Below, piece by piece: positions 51,701-62,226 of a stretch of DNA of 64,000 nt (within the stretch, counting starts at the first letter, position 1; each line of letters opens with the position of its first letter). The notes beneath the pieces are model-generated. The model made no database searches. It saw only the letters and a list, made by a program, of their open reading frames with translations, and had not been told where the DNA came from. This DNA is from Kalaharituber pfeilii (lineage: Eukaryota; Ascomycota; Pezizomycetes; Pezizales; Pezizaceae), in contig WHUZ01000021.1 in NCBI GenBank assembly GCA_015179045.1, positions 62,001-126,000 of the forward strand, given 5' to 3'. Position numbers and translations under genes: made by a program.

Positions 51701-54118
51701 CAGCTTAGTTCAACTAGCAAAGATACCGGACTGAACAGGTGCTCACGCTGCATGCACTAGTCCCTAGATTTCAGCGCAAAGCGCTGAAGTTCTCCAACCT
51801 ACGAAGCACCCCTATTATGCTAGAACTACTACGACCTAATTGCCTGTCAGGCTATCTCGATACTTCCAAAATTTTGATCATTTTGCCTTATAGGACTAGC
51901 CTATGCATAACGAATGCATAGAGACAACAGCTATACAGGAGACAACTTAAATGAGAAGCTGACGGCATCCGATGGACCGGCTTACCTTTGCCTTATGGCA
52001 ATGCACCACATGGTATGCATATTGCAGTGGAATAAGATCCATTGCAATATTAATACGTCATATTGTATAGTTTTTGGGGCTACTCTGACTAACTTCACCA
52101 TCTTGGCTAGTAGTGGTATTGAAAAAGTACTTCTTGCTCGCCAACTTGTGAACATTCTGGAATCCAGAAAACGATGGTGGGTCTTTGATGGTGAAGTGAG
52201 CCTTGGAGGAAGCGAAACGCACGACCTGGTGGCAAGTATGGTCCCTGATGAGGAGGCCTGATAATTCGACCCGCTATACGGTACCACACTGGCGTGGTAT
52301 CCAGCATTGCCATAGCATGCACGTAAGTTGATGCTGGAAAGCGGTGAGTATGCCTGTGGCCACCTAGGGACTTTTCGAGCACTAGATAAAGTTCGCCAAA
52401 TGTCCTTTGTCAACACTGGTCGTCACATGCCATAGTCGATCACCGGGATACGGGAGGTAGATGCCTATTCACAACCTAGCAGTAGGTAAATGCTGGACCT
52501 TACAGAGGTGCGTAACGGGACACTCGTCAGTTGATGCACCAAGAGGACTTTGTGGCCTACGAATTAGGTAACATCTGAATCACATTCATGGCCACGCCGG
52601 AGTAATGGATCCAACAACCTGTATGTATAACGGGGGACGAAAATCTGAAGAAGGGGATATTGACATCAGCACGTGCCTTGAAAAGAGGGCTTATAGATTA
52701 GAAACCTCAGGTTGCTAGAGACTAACGGTTCTCAAGGTCGCACGGAATTGACGGCCGCCACTCAGTGGTAGAGTATAATACCTGCAATGGAACTTGCTGA
52801 GAACAACCGATAGCCTTCAAATTAATCAAGGGATGGGGGGCTCGGGGGACGAGATTAGCTTTGTTGGCACGTAAAGTGGAGAAATGGTGGCTGTTTGGGG
52901 AAAATTTGCTATTGAGCATGAAGAGCGATAGCACTTCTGTGTTGCCACGGCGACCAATTACCCCTTAGGTGGCGAAACGCACTCAAATTCAAAGCCGGTG
53001 AAAAAGCCACACAACAAATCAAAAAGCTGCCATAACGTTACAAAACAGTGTAATGACTCAGTTTGTGCACCGATATTCTTATGTCACTCTCAGATATAGT
53101 AGCCGATTGGTAGTAGCTCTGGTTGTTTTCCACACGCATTTGATTCAAACCCGCCCCAGAGAGGTACAAAAGTAAAATCAGCCGCCGCCACGAGACCTGC
53201 ACATTAACCTATGCTACTTAGTTGTTAGATTCACCATATCCACAGCATGTAAAAATCGGAACCCACATTTTATAATAGTTGACCATATAACGCAAATACA
53301 TGGAACTGACTCCCTAATTTCGGCGATGCGGGCTCAATTGCAACAAACCTACTATTAAGTCCTCACTTAATTGACCAAGTGCAACTTCCGCATGGCAGAT
53401 GTTCCATCATGGCAAGGATCCAGAAGGGGTTAACTTGTGTCTTCGAGGGCGCAGCAACAATATGCAGGAGTTTCGCCGAATGCTTCGTATCAGGTAAACT
53501 GTAGGGTCCAGTTCATATATATTTTCTTTTTTTCATTGCTATAAGTTAACATCACATCCAGAAATAGAAGTTATCCGGGGTAATTTTATAGAATTTCTCA
53601 AGGTCGGCGTCCTGCTTATACACGAGTACTCTCCTCGGAGTTACAGCAAGTTAGAGAAACATAACACAATTCACTTGAACCAGCAGTGGTATGAATAGGC
53701 AGATATGCAGTGGTAGGAAGCATAAGTATCCACCAGAGCAAGAGTACCTACCAGCAAAACTTAAACTGTTGCCCTGCCGTATACCAAGGTTAAATACTAA
53801 GGTGTTCGATCATGAGATTTTCCCTTCTCTGAATATCCCCATTTTTTTGCGGGGGAGGGGGAGAGGGGGCAAATGTTTATACCGAATGCTTATACCGAAT
53901 ACTCGCCAAATTCACATGTATAGTTTGGACTCGTATCGAATATCTGCGTTCCTTTTCTTTCCCTCTTCCTTTTTTACAGCTTGTCTTGTGAGCAACGCAC
54001 CGAGGCTCCTGCTTACGGTCACCTGAGCTGTACTTCTTTCTTGGCGCTGAAAGTCAAAATTTTTTCCGCAATTGCCAATAAGTGCACAAACCATATACCA
54101 AGCTTTACCTAGTCTTAC
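51701..54118. other. Long stretch without a supported gene
   Basis: Short frames only (the longest, 51982-52416 minus and 51914-52261 plus, overlap each other). No domain, tail or inverted repeat recognised. Confidence 0.4.
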
Positions 54119-54185
54119 TTTTTTTTTTTTTTTTTTTTTTTTTATATCATTAATCGCTTGCCGCCCTAGGGGCTATGGCGATGGA
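54119..54185 (-). mobile_element. Family A tail-only remnant, inverted
   Basis: Poly(T) of about 24, then ATATCATTAATCGCTTGCCG and CCCTAGGGGCTATGGCGATG. No body; target duplication not seen. Confidence 0.85.
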
Positions 54186-55164
54186 TAGGCCAGGTCATGT
54201 ACATCCTTGATGTATGCCTGTTGCCTTATATGTGGTAGCCGACCACGACTCTACGTAACAACCACAGGCATTAGTAGAAACCTAGTGTGACTATGGAATT
54301 CGACAGTGCTTAAGTTCATAGTTACCGCAAGTACATACATGCATGTATCAATCCGAAACTAGTTTCAAGTCAGATATGTAACACACCTCGAACTTCAAGA
54401 TTTATCAATCGAAACAAGCTTCTACCTAATACAAGTATAGAGAGAGTCTTCCTCAACTCCACTGTTCAGCTTGCAATTTGATCGCCGTCCGAGGCAGCAA
54501 CGCCATATCAATATCAGCAGCGCGAGGAACACATTGTTAGCTTTTGCCCTTGAAATCTTTTCAACTTACGGCACAATCCGCATTCAGATCGCTAGGGTAT
54601 GATTCAGTCTCGAACCGGCACGAGTATGTGCGGCTCTGACCGTAGTGTAGAGAAACGTATAGGAGTGATGAGCATAAGTAATGCTACTAAGTTCCCGTAG
54701 GGTATCGTAGTGTATAGGAAAATTAGTAGTTGAGATCACCATAATATATAGGATATCCCAATTAATGGGAAGCGAGGAGAATTCAAAACCAGCATGTTAC
54801 TTCCACTTCAAATGTAGCCTGTTAGAACATGGAACTGAGCATAGACATGTAGCATCGTCTGGAATTCCCACAACGAAGCCCTACAAATATACCTGACGAT
54901 CTGCATTGGCCGGCTCTGTCCATGAACCTCCTAGAACTTGTGAAACCTCTCTCCTTCGAACCAACACCATTCTCCAAGGGTTCCTCTTGATGCTGACACA
55001 AAACCATCTCAGAACTCGGAAGGGTTCCATTAGATGTTCACGCCCTAACCAAACCAATGTAATACACTTTGCGTATAAATTTTCCTTTAAGGGGCCATCC
55101 CTGCGAGTCCAAAGCTCCAAGATCATTAGACTTCTGGCAACGTCCACTGTGGAGCTTGATGGTA
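54186..55164. other. Intergenic, nothing recognised
   Basis: No gene, tail or inverted repeat that I can support. Confidence 0.4.
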
Positions 55165-56941
55165 TGACTTAAACGCCGTAATCACTACACTCCAGTATCG
55201 AGTCTCATGAGGCTTAGCGCTGCGTTGGTTCCATCTGTCATCCGAAACCTTGCTCACTTCTTCCCATCCCAAGAAAGGTCAAAGTCACATGGTTAGAGAA
55301 ATGAATCTACGAAAGCTGCTAGATTTGGATCTTCGCGTCCTAGTCGTTCCACAACCTCCCGTCTTCTCACGAAGTTGAACGCTGACTTGATATTATCTCC
55401 TACCAGTACTACCCATTTCCCCTCTCCCAGTCTCCTGTCCACCTCCTTCAGCGTTTGCCTCTGGAGGTCGTCTGCACCTCTATATAGTCTCCCCCCCAGC
55501 TGAGATTCATGGAACAGGTGGTCCTGTCTTTGTATTAAGTCTGCCACTACTTTTTGTCCCAGCTTTACTACCGTGTTTAGTAAGGTGATCGGTCTCCAGC
55601 TCCCTGGTAGCTCTCTGGGTTTGTTCTTCTTGTAGATCATGACTATATCGAAGCCCCTTGCAAAGTCATAGTTTCTGTTTATGTAGTCCACTATTCTTTC
55701 CCTGATTTCCCTGTACAGTGTAGAGCCTCTCAGTAGCTTAAGTAGTCCGTATTGAGCTCTATCTGGACCTGAGGCCGACCTCGACTTCGTTGTACTTAAA
55801 GCCTTATCGATGGCTCGCCTGGCTTCCTCCCTGTCTAGCATTATCCCCTCCGGTCTCCTCGGAGTCTCCAACACCTCTTCCTTCGTTATGAAGTGTCTCT
55901 CCACCAAGGCATCGGCTATTTCCCGATCTGAGCCTTAGACACCCATCAGTTCCCGACTCTGGAATGGGTCTCTTGCTAATCGAAATATATTTCAGGGGGA
56001 CGTTATCCAGTCTTCTTCTATATATTCCTCCCAGTGTCGTTTCTTCTTATCCCTTATTATGTCCCTTAGTAACCTCCTGGCTTTGATCCTGCTCTCATTG
56101 TCAAAACCGTTTCGTTTTCGCCGGATGTACTTGGTCATCTTGTGTGCCTCCTTCACTTCCCTGTCAAACCACCTCTTCGTTCGATCATTTATCTGGGCTT
56201 CCTTGATAAAGCGAGCCGTAAGGTCCTTCAGTAAGTTGTAGGGGTTCCCTTCAGGCAACGGTTCCTTGCCCCGACTTTCTATGAACTCCTCCCACTTCTC
56301 CTAGTCTGTCACCGTTATGACCCTCGATCCGCTCCTGTCTGTTCCCTTCAGGTGTCCATAAACCATGGCGTGGTCTGCACCTGCTATCCATGTCAACCCA
56401 CCTGTTTCCCACTCCCCTCTCCTCATGAAAACCAAGTCTAGCAAAGCCGTGCGTACTTCTCCATGGTCCAGGTCCTGGCCCTCCTATCTAGTTGCTGCTT
56501 CAGGCCTAGTGTTCTCATGCCTTCCCTCAGGTCCCGTCCTCTGCTATCCTGTTTCGATAACCAATCTCTATGATGACTGTTGCAGTCACCAATGAGGAGG
56601 TCTGTCATTCCAATCTCGTCCAACTCTGCCTCCACACTCACCTCCTTATTCCAATATACTCCTGTCACTCTCTTACCGCCCGCCTGAACTGTGACATGTC
56701 TCTCTCCTCCCCCCACTCTTGCTCCTCCTACCCACTCCTTTCTCACATATGCCGCTATGCCTCCCATTTTCCCTGGTGCGTGAACTGTCGCAAAAGCCGG
56801 GTGAAAGGTGGTTCCTCCTCCCGGTGCCCTCCATGCCTCTCCTACAAAAAGAATGTCTATTTTCCATTCCGCTGCCTCCTGCAAAGCCAAGTCTGTCCCC
56901 ACCACCGCCCTCCCCACGTTCTGGTAGGCAACTCTTAACAT
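55165..56941 (-). pseudogene. LINE D ORF2: endonuclease and partial RT
   Basis: ATG 56941 opens VAYQNVGRAVVGT, then LFVGEAW and LLIGDCNSHHRDW, the APE-type endonuclease residues (Asn, Glu, Asp/Asn). The frame breaks near 56438. A later frame has KARRLLRDIIRDKKKRHWEE (about 56060), and 55907-55293 encodes the RT start (SRSASGPDRAQYGLLKLL, SWRPITLLNTVVKLGQ, LVGDNIKSAFNFV). RT similarity fades near 55165. In this copy SASGPDRAQ replaces the usual SAPGPDG. Confidence 0.85.
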
Positions 56942-56982
56942 ATCTTCCTCTCCTTCCCTGGTACTCTACGGGGACAAAACTG

Positions 56983-58127
56983 CTATTCTTCAGACTTCTT
57001 TGGGATCCAATTGCTCTTCTGCAATGGTCTTCTGCACATCGGGTGGTGGTTGTTAGTCTGCTTGCAACATGGGCAGGTCTGCTTCCATCCTCCATTCAAG
57101 TTGACTACCTCCTCAGCCCCCTTCCTCCTAGGTGAGCTTTTCACCCATTTTGGTAAGTTCCGCTGCTTCGGAACCCATTCAATCACCTGCCCCATCTGGA
57201 AGTGGACGCAGTAACCCTCCGAGTCAGTATATCGGTACCTCCTTGCCTTGTCCGACTTCTCCTTGCCCACGTCCGCCTTCAGGTAGCATTTGACTCTGCC
57301 TCCTCGGAATTTCAACCCATCTCTCAGCCCCTCTATCACGTTATCAGTCACGAAGAAGGAGAAAGCTAAGTTGCCATTCCTGGGTGGGACCTGTTTTGCT
57401 GTCAATCTTCTCGCTCCCCTCGGCCCTACCGTTCCTAGGTTCTTGTCTTCTAAATCTCTTCCTACTCTTGGTGGCGATGCACCATGAGGGAGCTCTGCGG
57501 GCAACACATGTAGTTAGGAGGAGTAGTTAGTGAGATTTTTTCCTTTTAATAAAGACCCTCGCCATAGCCCATCGGGCGGTACGCGAGTATTGATATAAAA
57601 AAAATCAAAAAAAAAAATCTTGGTGGCGATTCCATTGTGCTCAAGTCGAATGTAACTATTTCTACCATTCTCTTGTCCCAGTCTGCCCTTGCTTGTGACC
57701 CAGACTTTCGTATGGCCTCCTGCAGGGTGTCCAGAGTTCTCGGTCCCTCCTTGCTCTTGGTGTCCGCCATTAAAAGTATCCTCTCATGTGGGAATTCCTT
57801 ATCTAAGATTATCCTCCTTATCTGATATGGGGTATCCTTTCCAAGGTGACAAGTCGCTTTCTCTTTGAACTTCTCCAATGCCTTGTTGGCCTCTCTTGGG
57901 TCGATGCAGCTCTCCTGCCAGTTCGAAGCTCCATGTAGTCGTGCCTGCCGCAAATCTTTTGTTCTCCATGGGTTTGTCATCATTGTCTTTTTTGGGTGTC
58001 CTCTGTCTCTCAGATCTACTGTCTGTTCCCCGCCCATCTCTGCTGCCGCTCTGGCGTACGTCTTGGGTCCCCTCGGTACGGCGTTCTTGAGCCCCCTCGG
58101 GGTGTTCTCGGGTAAGGCGCTCTCCAT
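56983..58127 (-). pseudogene. LINE D ORF1, interrupted by an insertion
   Basis: Starts at ATG 58127 (MESALPENTPRG). It continues through LLMADTKSKEGPRTLDTLQE and STMESPPR, where a 139-bp tail element is inserted. It resumes as VGRDLEDKNLGTVG to a stop at 56983. Near the end CPCCKQTNNHHPMC is a possible CCHC-type knuckle, preceded by GYCVHFQMGQVIEWVPK. Without the insertion the frame is open over about 330 codons. ORF2 starts 41 bases further on. Confidence 0.75.
57466..57630 (+). mobile_element. Short family A 3' UTR insertion in LINE D ORF1
   Basis: A 139-bp insert (57479-57617) between TCTTGGTGGCGAT (57466-57478) and its copy (57618-57630). It holds GCACCATGAGGGAGCTCTGC, GGGCAACACATGTAGTTAGG, the hairpin CTCGCCATAGCCCATCGGGC and an A-rich tail. 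This equals the 3' UTR of ORF1-only elements, with no coding part. Confidence 0.95.
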
Positions 58128-58162
58128 GGGCTTCAATTTGAGCTCACTTAAGGGTCATTTGC

Positions 58163-58427
58163 ACTCACAGTAATTATACTTGGAGGACTAGAGGACCTGA
58201 AAACGCCGCCGAAGACAAAGGGGAAGGAAGAGGGGGAGGGAGGGGACCTTTTGACGGAAATCTTGACATGGGTGGGGCAGGACTAGCGGAGTTATCATGC
58301 CAATGTTACTTTAATATTTCCTATTTTCTCACCTATATGTATTTACTTAAACCTCGCCATAGCCTTTCAGGCGGCATGCGAGTAATGATATTAAAAAAAA
58401 AAAAAAAAAAAAAAACTCACAGTAATT
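58163..58427 (+). mobile_element. Family A LINE 3' fragment
   Basis: A 239-bp insert (58176-58414) between ACTCACAGTAATT (58163-58175) and its copy (58415-58427). It encodes the last ORF2 residues (LEDLKTPPKTKGKEEGEGGD, then a stop after ILTWVGQD), the 3' UTR, the hairpin and poly(A). Confidence 0.93.
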
Positions 58428-59039
58428 TTTTGTTGTCGGACCTGGAATGTGTTCAATACCCCAGTAGCGCGCATTATACTTATCGCAGCACCGGTGAGCA
58501 TGAGACTGAGAATATCTGACGTGCAGAGGACCCTTTATACAAATTGAGTACACAACTGGACATTGTGTCCTGCTTAACTCTGATTCGCGAAATCAAGCAT
58601 GCAGAATCACTCTTTAGATGATTCAGCCTTAAGTTCCAGTGTCATGATCTTTAAGTTGAGCGCAGATAAAAACGTGACAATGTGGCAAGCAACTGCAGCT
58701 TCCGTAACCACGTGCACCGTTATCACCTTCGCCCGGTGGAGATTCAATTTCACGTCTCCGCTGTTGTATTTTTGTATCACTTATCGACTAAAAACATTGG
58801 CGGATGAGTTCTATTTCCAGAAACAGTTTCCTGGAGTGTGGCTGGTTTCTTGGGGGCCAGGTAAGAATTACTCATGTGCTCAGCTCTACTTGCAGTACGT
58901 AAGCGCGACCAAAAAACCTAGCTGCAGCCGCACGGTACAGGTTACACCCTATATAGCCACTTCGGAGAAATTACCCACACCAGCCACCCGAGGGTAATTC
59001 TTACAAGACTACCCTGAAAATATCAATGCAGTTAGGCCT
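58428..59039. other. Intergenic
   Basis: A plus-strand open frame at 58599-58997 (132 codons) has no recognisable domain. Confidence 0.35.
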
Positions 59040-59105
59040 TTTCTATTTTCTTTTCAAAAAAAAATTCATCACGCATGTTGCACCAAAGGCTATGGCGAGG
59101 CCGAA
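59040..59105 (-). mobile_element. Degenerate family A tail, inverted
   Basis: TTCATCACGCATGTTGCACC, AAAGGCTATGGCGAGG after a mixed T/A run: a worn family A hairpin. Confidence 0.5.
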
Positions 59106-60073
59106 GGCACGAACAAGAAGAGCAGGGGAAACGAAACTTAAGTCTCCCTTTCAGGTCCAATCTGGGTCTCTGCCTCCGCCTTATCCACGTCTATAGCAGC
59201 TAATTTTACTAGTGCGGTCCAGAAAGTCCGTTACTGTCTATGACAGTGAATCGGATCACGATGCAGAAGTGGATCTTCAAATTTTGCAGAATATAGAAAA
59301 TTAATTTTGTTTCCCCTATGGTCTTAATGCTTCACATTCTTATTTTCTCCATGGCCACTTGTTCTAGGTAGTTTGAAAGTGGGGGAGTGGGGTATTGGAC
59401 CTCGATGTAAGGTATGTGGAGTGGTAGTGGACTGTGTGCTGGGGTCGGTGAGGGACCAGTGAGTAGGTTATTGATGAATTAAGTATGGCCTGGCGTCCAA
59501 CAATAGGCCATTTGCAAACCGTGAGGGTTGCTCGGGAACAGTCTGTGAGAGACCGGGCCACTTAAGAACATCGGGCCACTCAGGAACATGTTTAATGAGT
59601 ACACTTTTATGAGGGTAGGACAATTTTGATCAAAATACGTTCAGAGCAGTAAAAAGGTTTTTTCTTTGAAAAAAAATGAGCTAAAACAAGTAGAAGTGCA
59701 CAATTAGCAAATTATTTGGCAGGACGATACTGAAAAACATATCAGTCATGCGTCGGGTACTCTTCGTTCACTGGAACAAAAATTCCAAAGTGAGAACTGG
59801 TGCTGACACGGACTGTATGGCGCCAAGAATTCAAATTCAGGGTGGTTGTATTGCCATATACGGTAATCAACGCACCTTGTAAGTGCCAAGCAACGAGGAG
59901 GTCACTCTTGCCACACCAACAACGCTGCAATATGTAACTCATCCGATTGATATGATTCTCACACCATTGGAAAGCCAAAACTGAGTGATTTTTAGATGCC
60001 CTATTGTTCATTAGCATAAACTATTGATACCAATACTAAAAATCAGGAATAAGTTCCCATACTTCATTTACAC

Positions 60074-61669
60074 ATTCCCTATGCCCCAACAGCCACCTCA
60101 GGACGAGCGTTTGGAAGCAACTCCACAACCACAGCGTCCCCCCCAGCGAAAACTACATAGATCGAAAGCTCCCAGCGAGCTGAGTCTTTTGGTCTAAATT
60201 TTATTCCCAAATACCCGACACTGCGCTTTTCCCCCGAGGGGCAAAATCGCGAGGAATCTTCAGCTCACCACCTCGTTGCCAAAACATCAACCACACCCCC
60301 GCCGGCGCCAAGATCCAATAGACATACCCGGATTAACACCCACTAGCCAATAGAAATGCCAAAAAAGACAAAGACCGGCCTCCGCCCACCGCCTCCTCGC
60401 CCCGGCCCCGTGCCCGCCTCCACACCCGACCCCGTGGCACAATGGGTCGAGACACAGAAGAAAGAGACCGCCGCCACCCAAAAGAAAGAAGAGACTGCCG
60501 CGCCGCGCGCGCCTCCCCCAGCAGCGAAGGAAAAAATTCCAGACTGGGAGACCATCAGAGAAATGCTGCATGGTATCGGCATTACCTGGGGCACGGTACT
60601 AGCAGCAAGGTGGAAACGATCGTGGGAAAAACAAGGAGGCGACTCTGACCCAACGGAAGGAGCGTTTCTGTTGATAGAGTTCTGCGACGACAGACACGAG
60701 GCATTCGACATCGAGGCGGGAGGTCCCGACGACCCCCTCCCAGAGACCCCGCCACCGCCGCCGCCTCTGGGGCTCAGCCCCATCACCACCATACACACGG
60801 AGCCGACAGAGCCCACACCCGGAGCCCTAGGCTTCAGTCAGATCCACACCGTGCTCGCGGAGGAGCCAGCGACCCCCCCAGGAGTCAGCCCGGAGAAGCC
60901 GCCTCCCCCTCCCACAGCGATCCCCGCTGCCACTCCGACGCCAACCGGGAACAGGAACAAGAAGCGCAAGGGCAAAATGCCAGCCAGCCAGGATACATAC
61001 GCCCTCAAGCGCCAGTTGAGCGACAAGGAGGCAGAGAAGATTGCCTCCGCATCCCCGGTGAACACAGACAGCGCGCACAACCCGGCAGGCAGCACGCCCG
61101 CCCCCACCCAAAACCCCGAACCACAGACACCAGCACCAAAATCACCGAAACCGACACCCGAACCCTATCCCCGCCGCCAAACAGCCAGATCCCACCCTCC
61201 GACCCGCCCCGACAACAACACTTCGAGACAAGGCATTGTCGTCCACGGCATAGCCCTAAGGAAAGACCTGGGAAATGTCAAGAGATGGTTGGAGGCATCC
61301 AATAAAGACATAGGCAAAATCACAGGGATCAGATGGCTACGGAAGAAGACAATCTTGGTGGAGGAGGGCAAGCAGACAAGTTCCGTGGTAGTGTACCTGG
61401 AAACGCCAACGGAAAGTGGGAAGGTCAGACTCGGAGGGAGGTGGTTGCGGACTAGCGTGTACGAGACAGATAGAGGAAGGAAATAGGAAGGTTACCGGGG
61501 TTACTACACCGATTCTTCACCCGCATCAAGTAAGAAGTCCGCGGGCACTACATGTATTTAGTTTCTTGTGATTCTTTTTCTTTCGTTACTTTAATAAAAC
61601 ACCTCGCCATAGCCCATAGGGCGGCATGCGAGTAATGAAATAAAAAAAAAAAAAAAATTCCCTATGCCC
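60074..61669 (+). mobile_element. Full ORF1-only LINE-derived element
   Basis: A 1570-bp element (60087-61656) between ATTCCCTATGCCC (60074-60086) and its copy (61657-61669). It consists of a 269-bp leader, one intact ORF, a 170-bp 3' UTR with the family A hairpin (CTCGCCATAGCCCATAGGGC) and poly(A). There is no endonuclease or reverse transcriptase, so movement must depend on a family A LINE. Confidence 0.95.
60356..61486 (+). CDS. ORF1-only element protein, 376 residues
   Basis: A single uninterrupted frame from ATG 60356. The N-terminal two thirds are Pro/Thr/Glu-rich and low complexity, with a short structured stretch (WETIREMLHGIGITWGTVLA) near residue 65 and a Lys/Arg-rich nuclear-signal-like KKRKGKMP. 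The C-terminal 90 residues (VVHGIALRKDLGNVKRWL, GITGIRWLRKKT-like, TSSVVVYLETP, RLGGRWLRTSVYETDRGRK) look like the RNA-binding ORF1 module of Tad1-group LINEs. The zinc knuckles that normally follow are absent: the frame ends right after the module. This C-terminus recurs in four other copies in the window. Likely role: binding element RNA; this is inferred. Confidence 0.8.
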   Translation: MPKKTKTGLRPPPPRPGPVPASTPDPVAQWVETQKKETAATQKKEETAAPRAPPPAAKEKIPDWETIREMLHGIGITWGTVLAARWKRSWEKQGGDSDPTEGAFLLIEFCDDRHEAFDIEAGGPDDPLPETPPPPPPLGLSPITTIHTEPTEPTPGALGFSQIHTVLAEEPATPPGVSPEKPPPPPTAIPAATPTPTGNRNKKRKGKMPASQDTYALKRQLSDKEAEKIASASPVNTDSAHNPAGSTPAPTQNPEPQTPAPKSPKPTPEPYPRRQTARSHPPTRPDNNTSRQGIVVHGIALRKDLGNVKRWLEASNKDIGKITGIRWLRKKTILVEEGKQTSSVVVYLETPTESGKVRLGGRWLRTSVYETDRGRK

Positions 61670-61836
61670 TCCTGACTGAGAGAGCACCTGTAATGGCGGA
61701 GGATTGTGGAAATCTGTATATCACTTTGGAATTGTCCAGTGCAAGAACAGCACCTGATGTATGTGTGGTAATTTTGTCAGTATTTTTCTGCCAAATAAAG
61801 GTAGTTATATACTACTTGTGCACTTCTTCTTGTTTT

Positions 61837-61919
61837 ATCTCATTAAATTGCCCTGCCATGGCGAACAGCTACAAGCGGGGTCACGTGATAAAAAAAAAAA
61901 TAAAAATCTCATTAAATTG
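61837..61919 (+). mobile_element. Family B tail-only insertion, 55 bp, with target duplication
   Basis: The insert 61851-61905 lies between ATCTCATTAAATTG (61837-61850) and its copy (61906-61919). Content: CCCTGCCATGGCGAACAGCT, ACAAGCGGGGTCACGTGATA and an A-rich tail. Confidence 0.96.
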
Positions 61920-62160
61920 AAAAATCTGTACTGTTAGAGGATACTTTAATCGGAGTAGTCCTACTTTGATAAAAGCACACTCAATAAGGTCACGTTCCTA
62001 GGTGGCCTGGTCTTGTTCATGAGTTGCTCAATATTCCCAAGTGGCCTGGACTCCTCAGAGATTCTGTGGTGTTCCTGAGTGGGCTGGGCCATTCGCGAAT
62101 TACCCACCCTTGTTCCCGAAATTTCGGCTGTTCTCGACTGCCTCAGCACACATTGCTTGC

Positions 62161-62226
62161 CATCCATAGGTTTCTTTTTTTTTTTTTTTTTTTTATATCA
62201 ATACTCGCTGGCCGCATCCATAGGTT
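62161..62226 (-). mobile_element. Family A tail-only insertion, 42 bp, with target duplication
   Basis: The insert 62173-62214 lies between CATCCATAGGTT (62161-62172) and its copy (62215-62226). Only poly(T) and ATATCAATACTCGCTGGCCG remain, so truncation occurred inside the hairpin. It is the shortest retro-insertion in the window. Confidence 0.93.

Larger units (their letters stand above)
55165..58175 (-). mobile_element. LINE D, family A-like, lacking its 3' part
   Basis: Minus-strand LINE with ORF1, endonuclease and the first half of RT. Similarity fades near 55165 just after the RT region equivalent to GTPQGSPLSP, so the YVDD motif, RNase H, finger and tail are missing. That is the opposite of normal 5' truncation and implies a later deletion or rearrangement. 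It was hit twice by family A insertions (57479-57617 and 58176-58414). The 5' boundary is not defined. Confidence 0.8.
59530..62105. mobile_element. Candidate inverted-repeat element carrying ORF1-only insertion
   Basis: The left arm has GGGCCACTTAAGAACA and GGGCCACTCAGGAACA (59553-59590). The right arm (61990-62085) carries the same unit inverted three times (TTCCTAGGTGGCC, TTCCCAAGTGGCC, TTCCTGAGTGGGC) and a CGCGAA motif. The layout mirrors the element at 46839-48893. Internal text is shared too: WHLQG (59.88 kb; 47.41 kb) and AEDxGNLY (61.70 kb; 47.28 kb). The ends are approximate. Confidence 0.4.
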
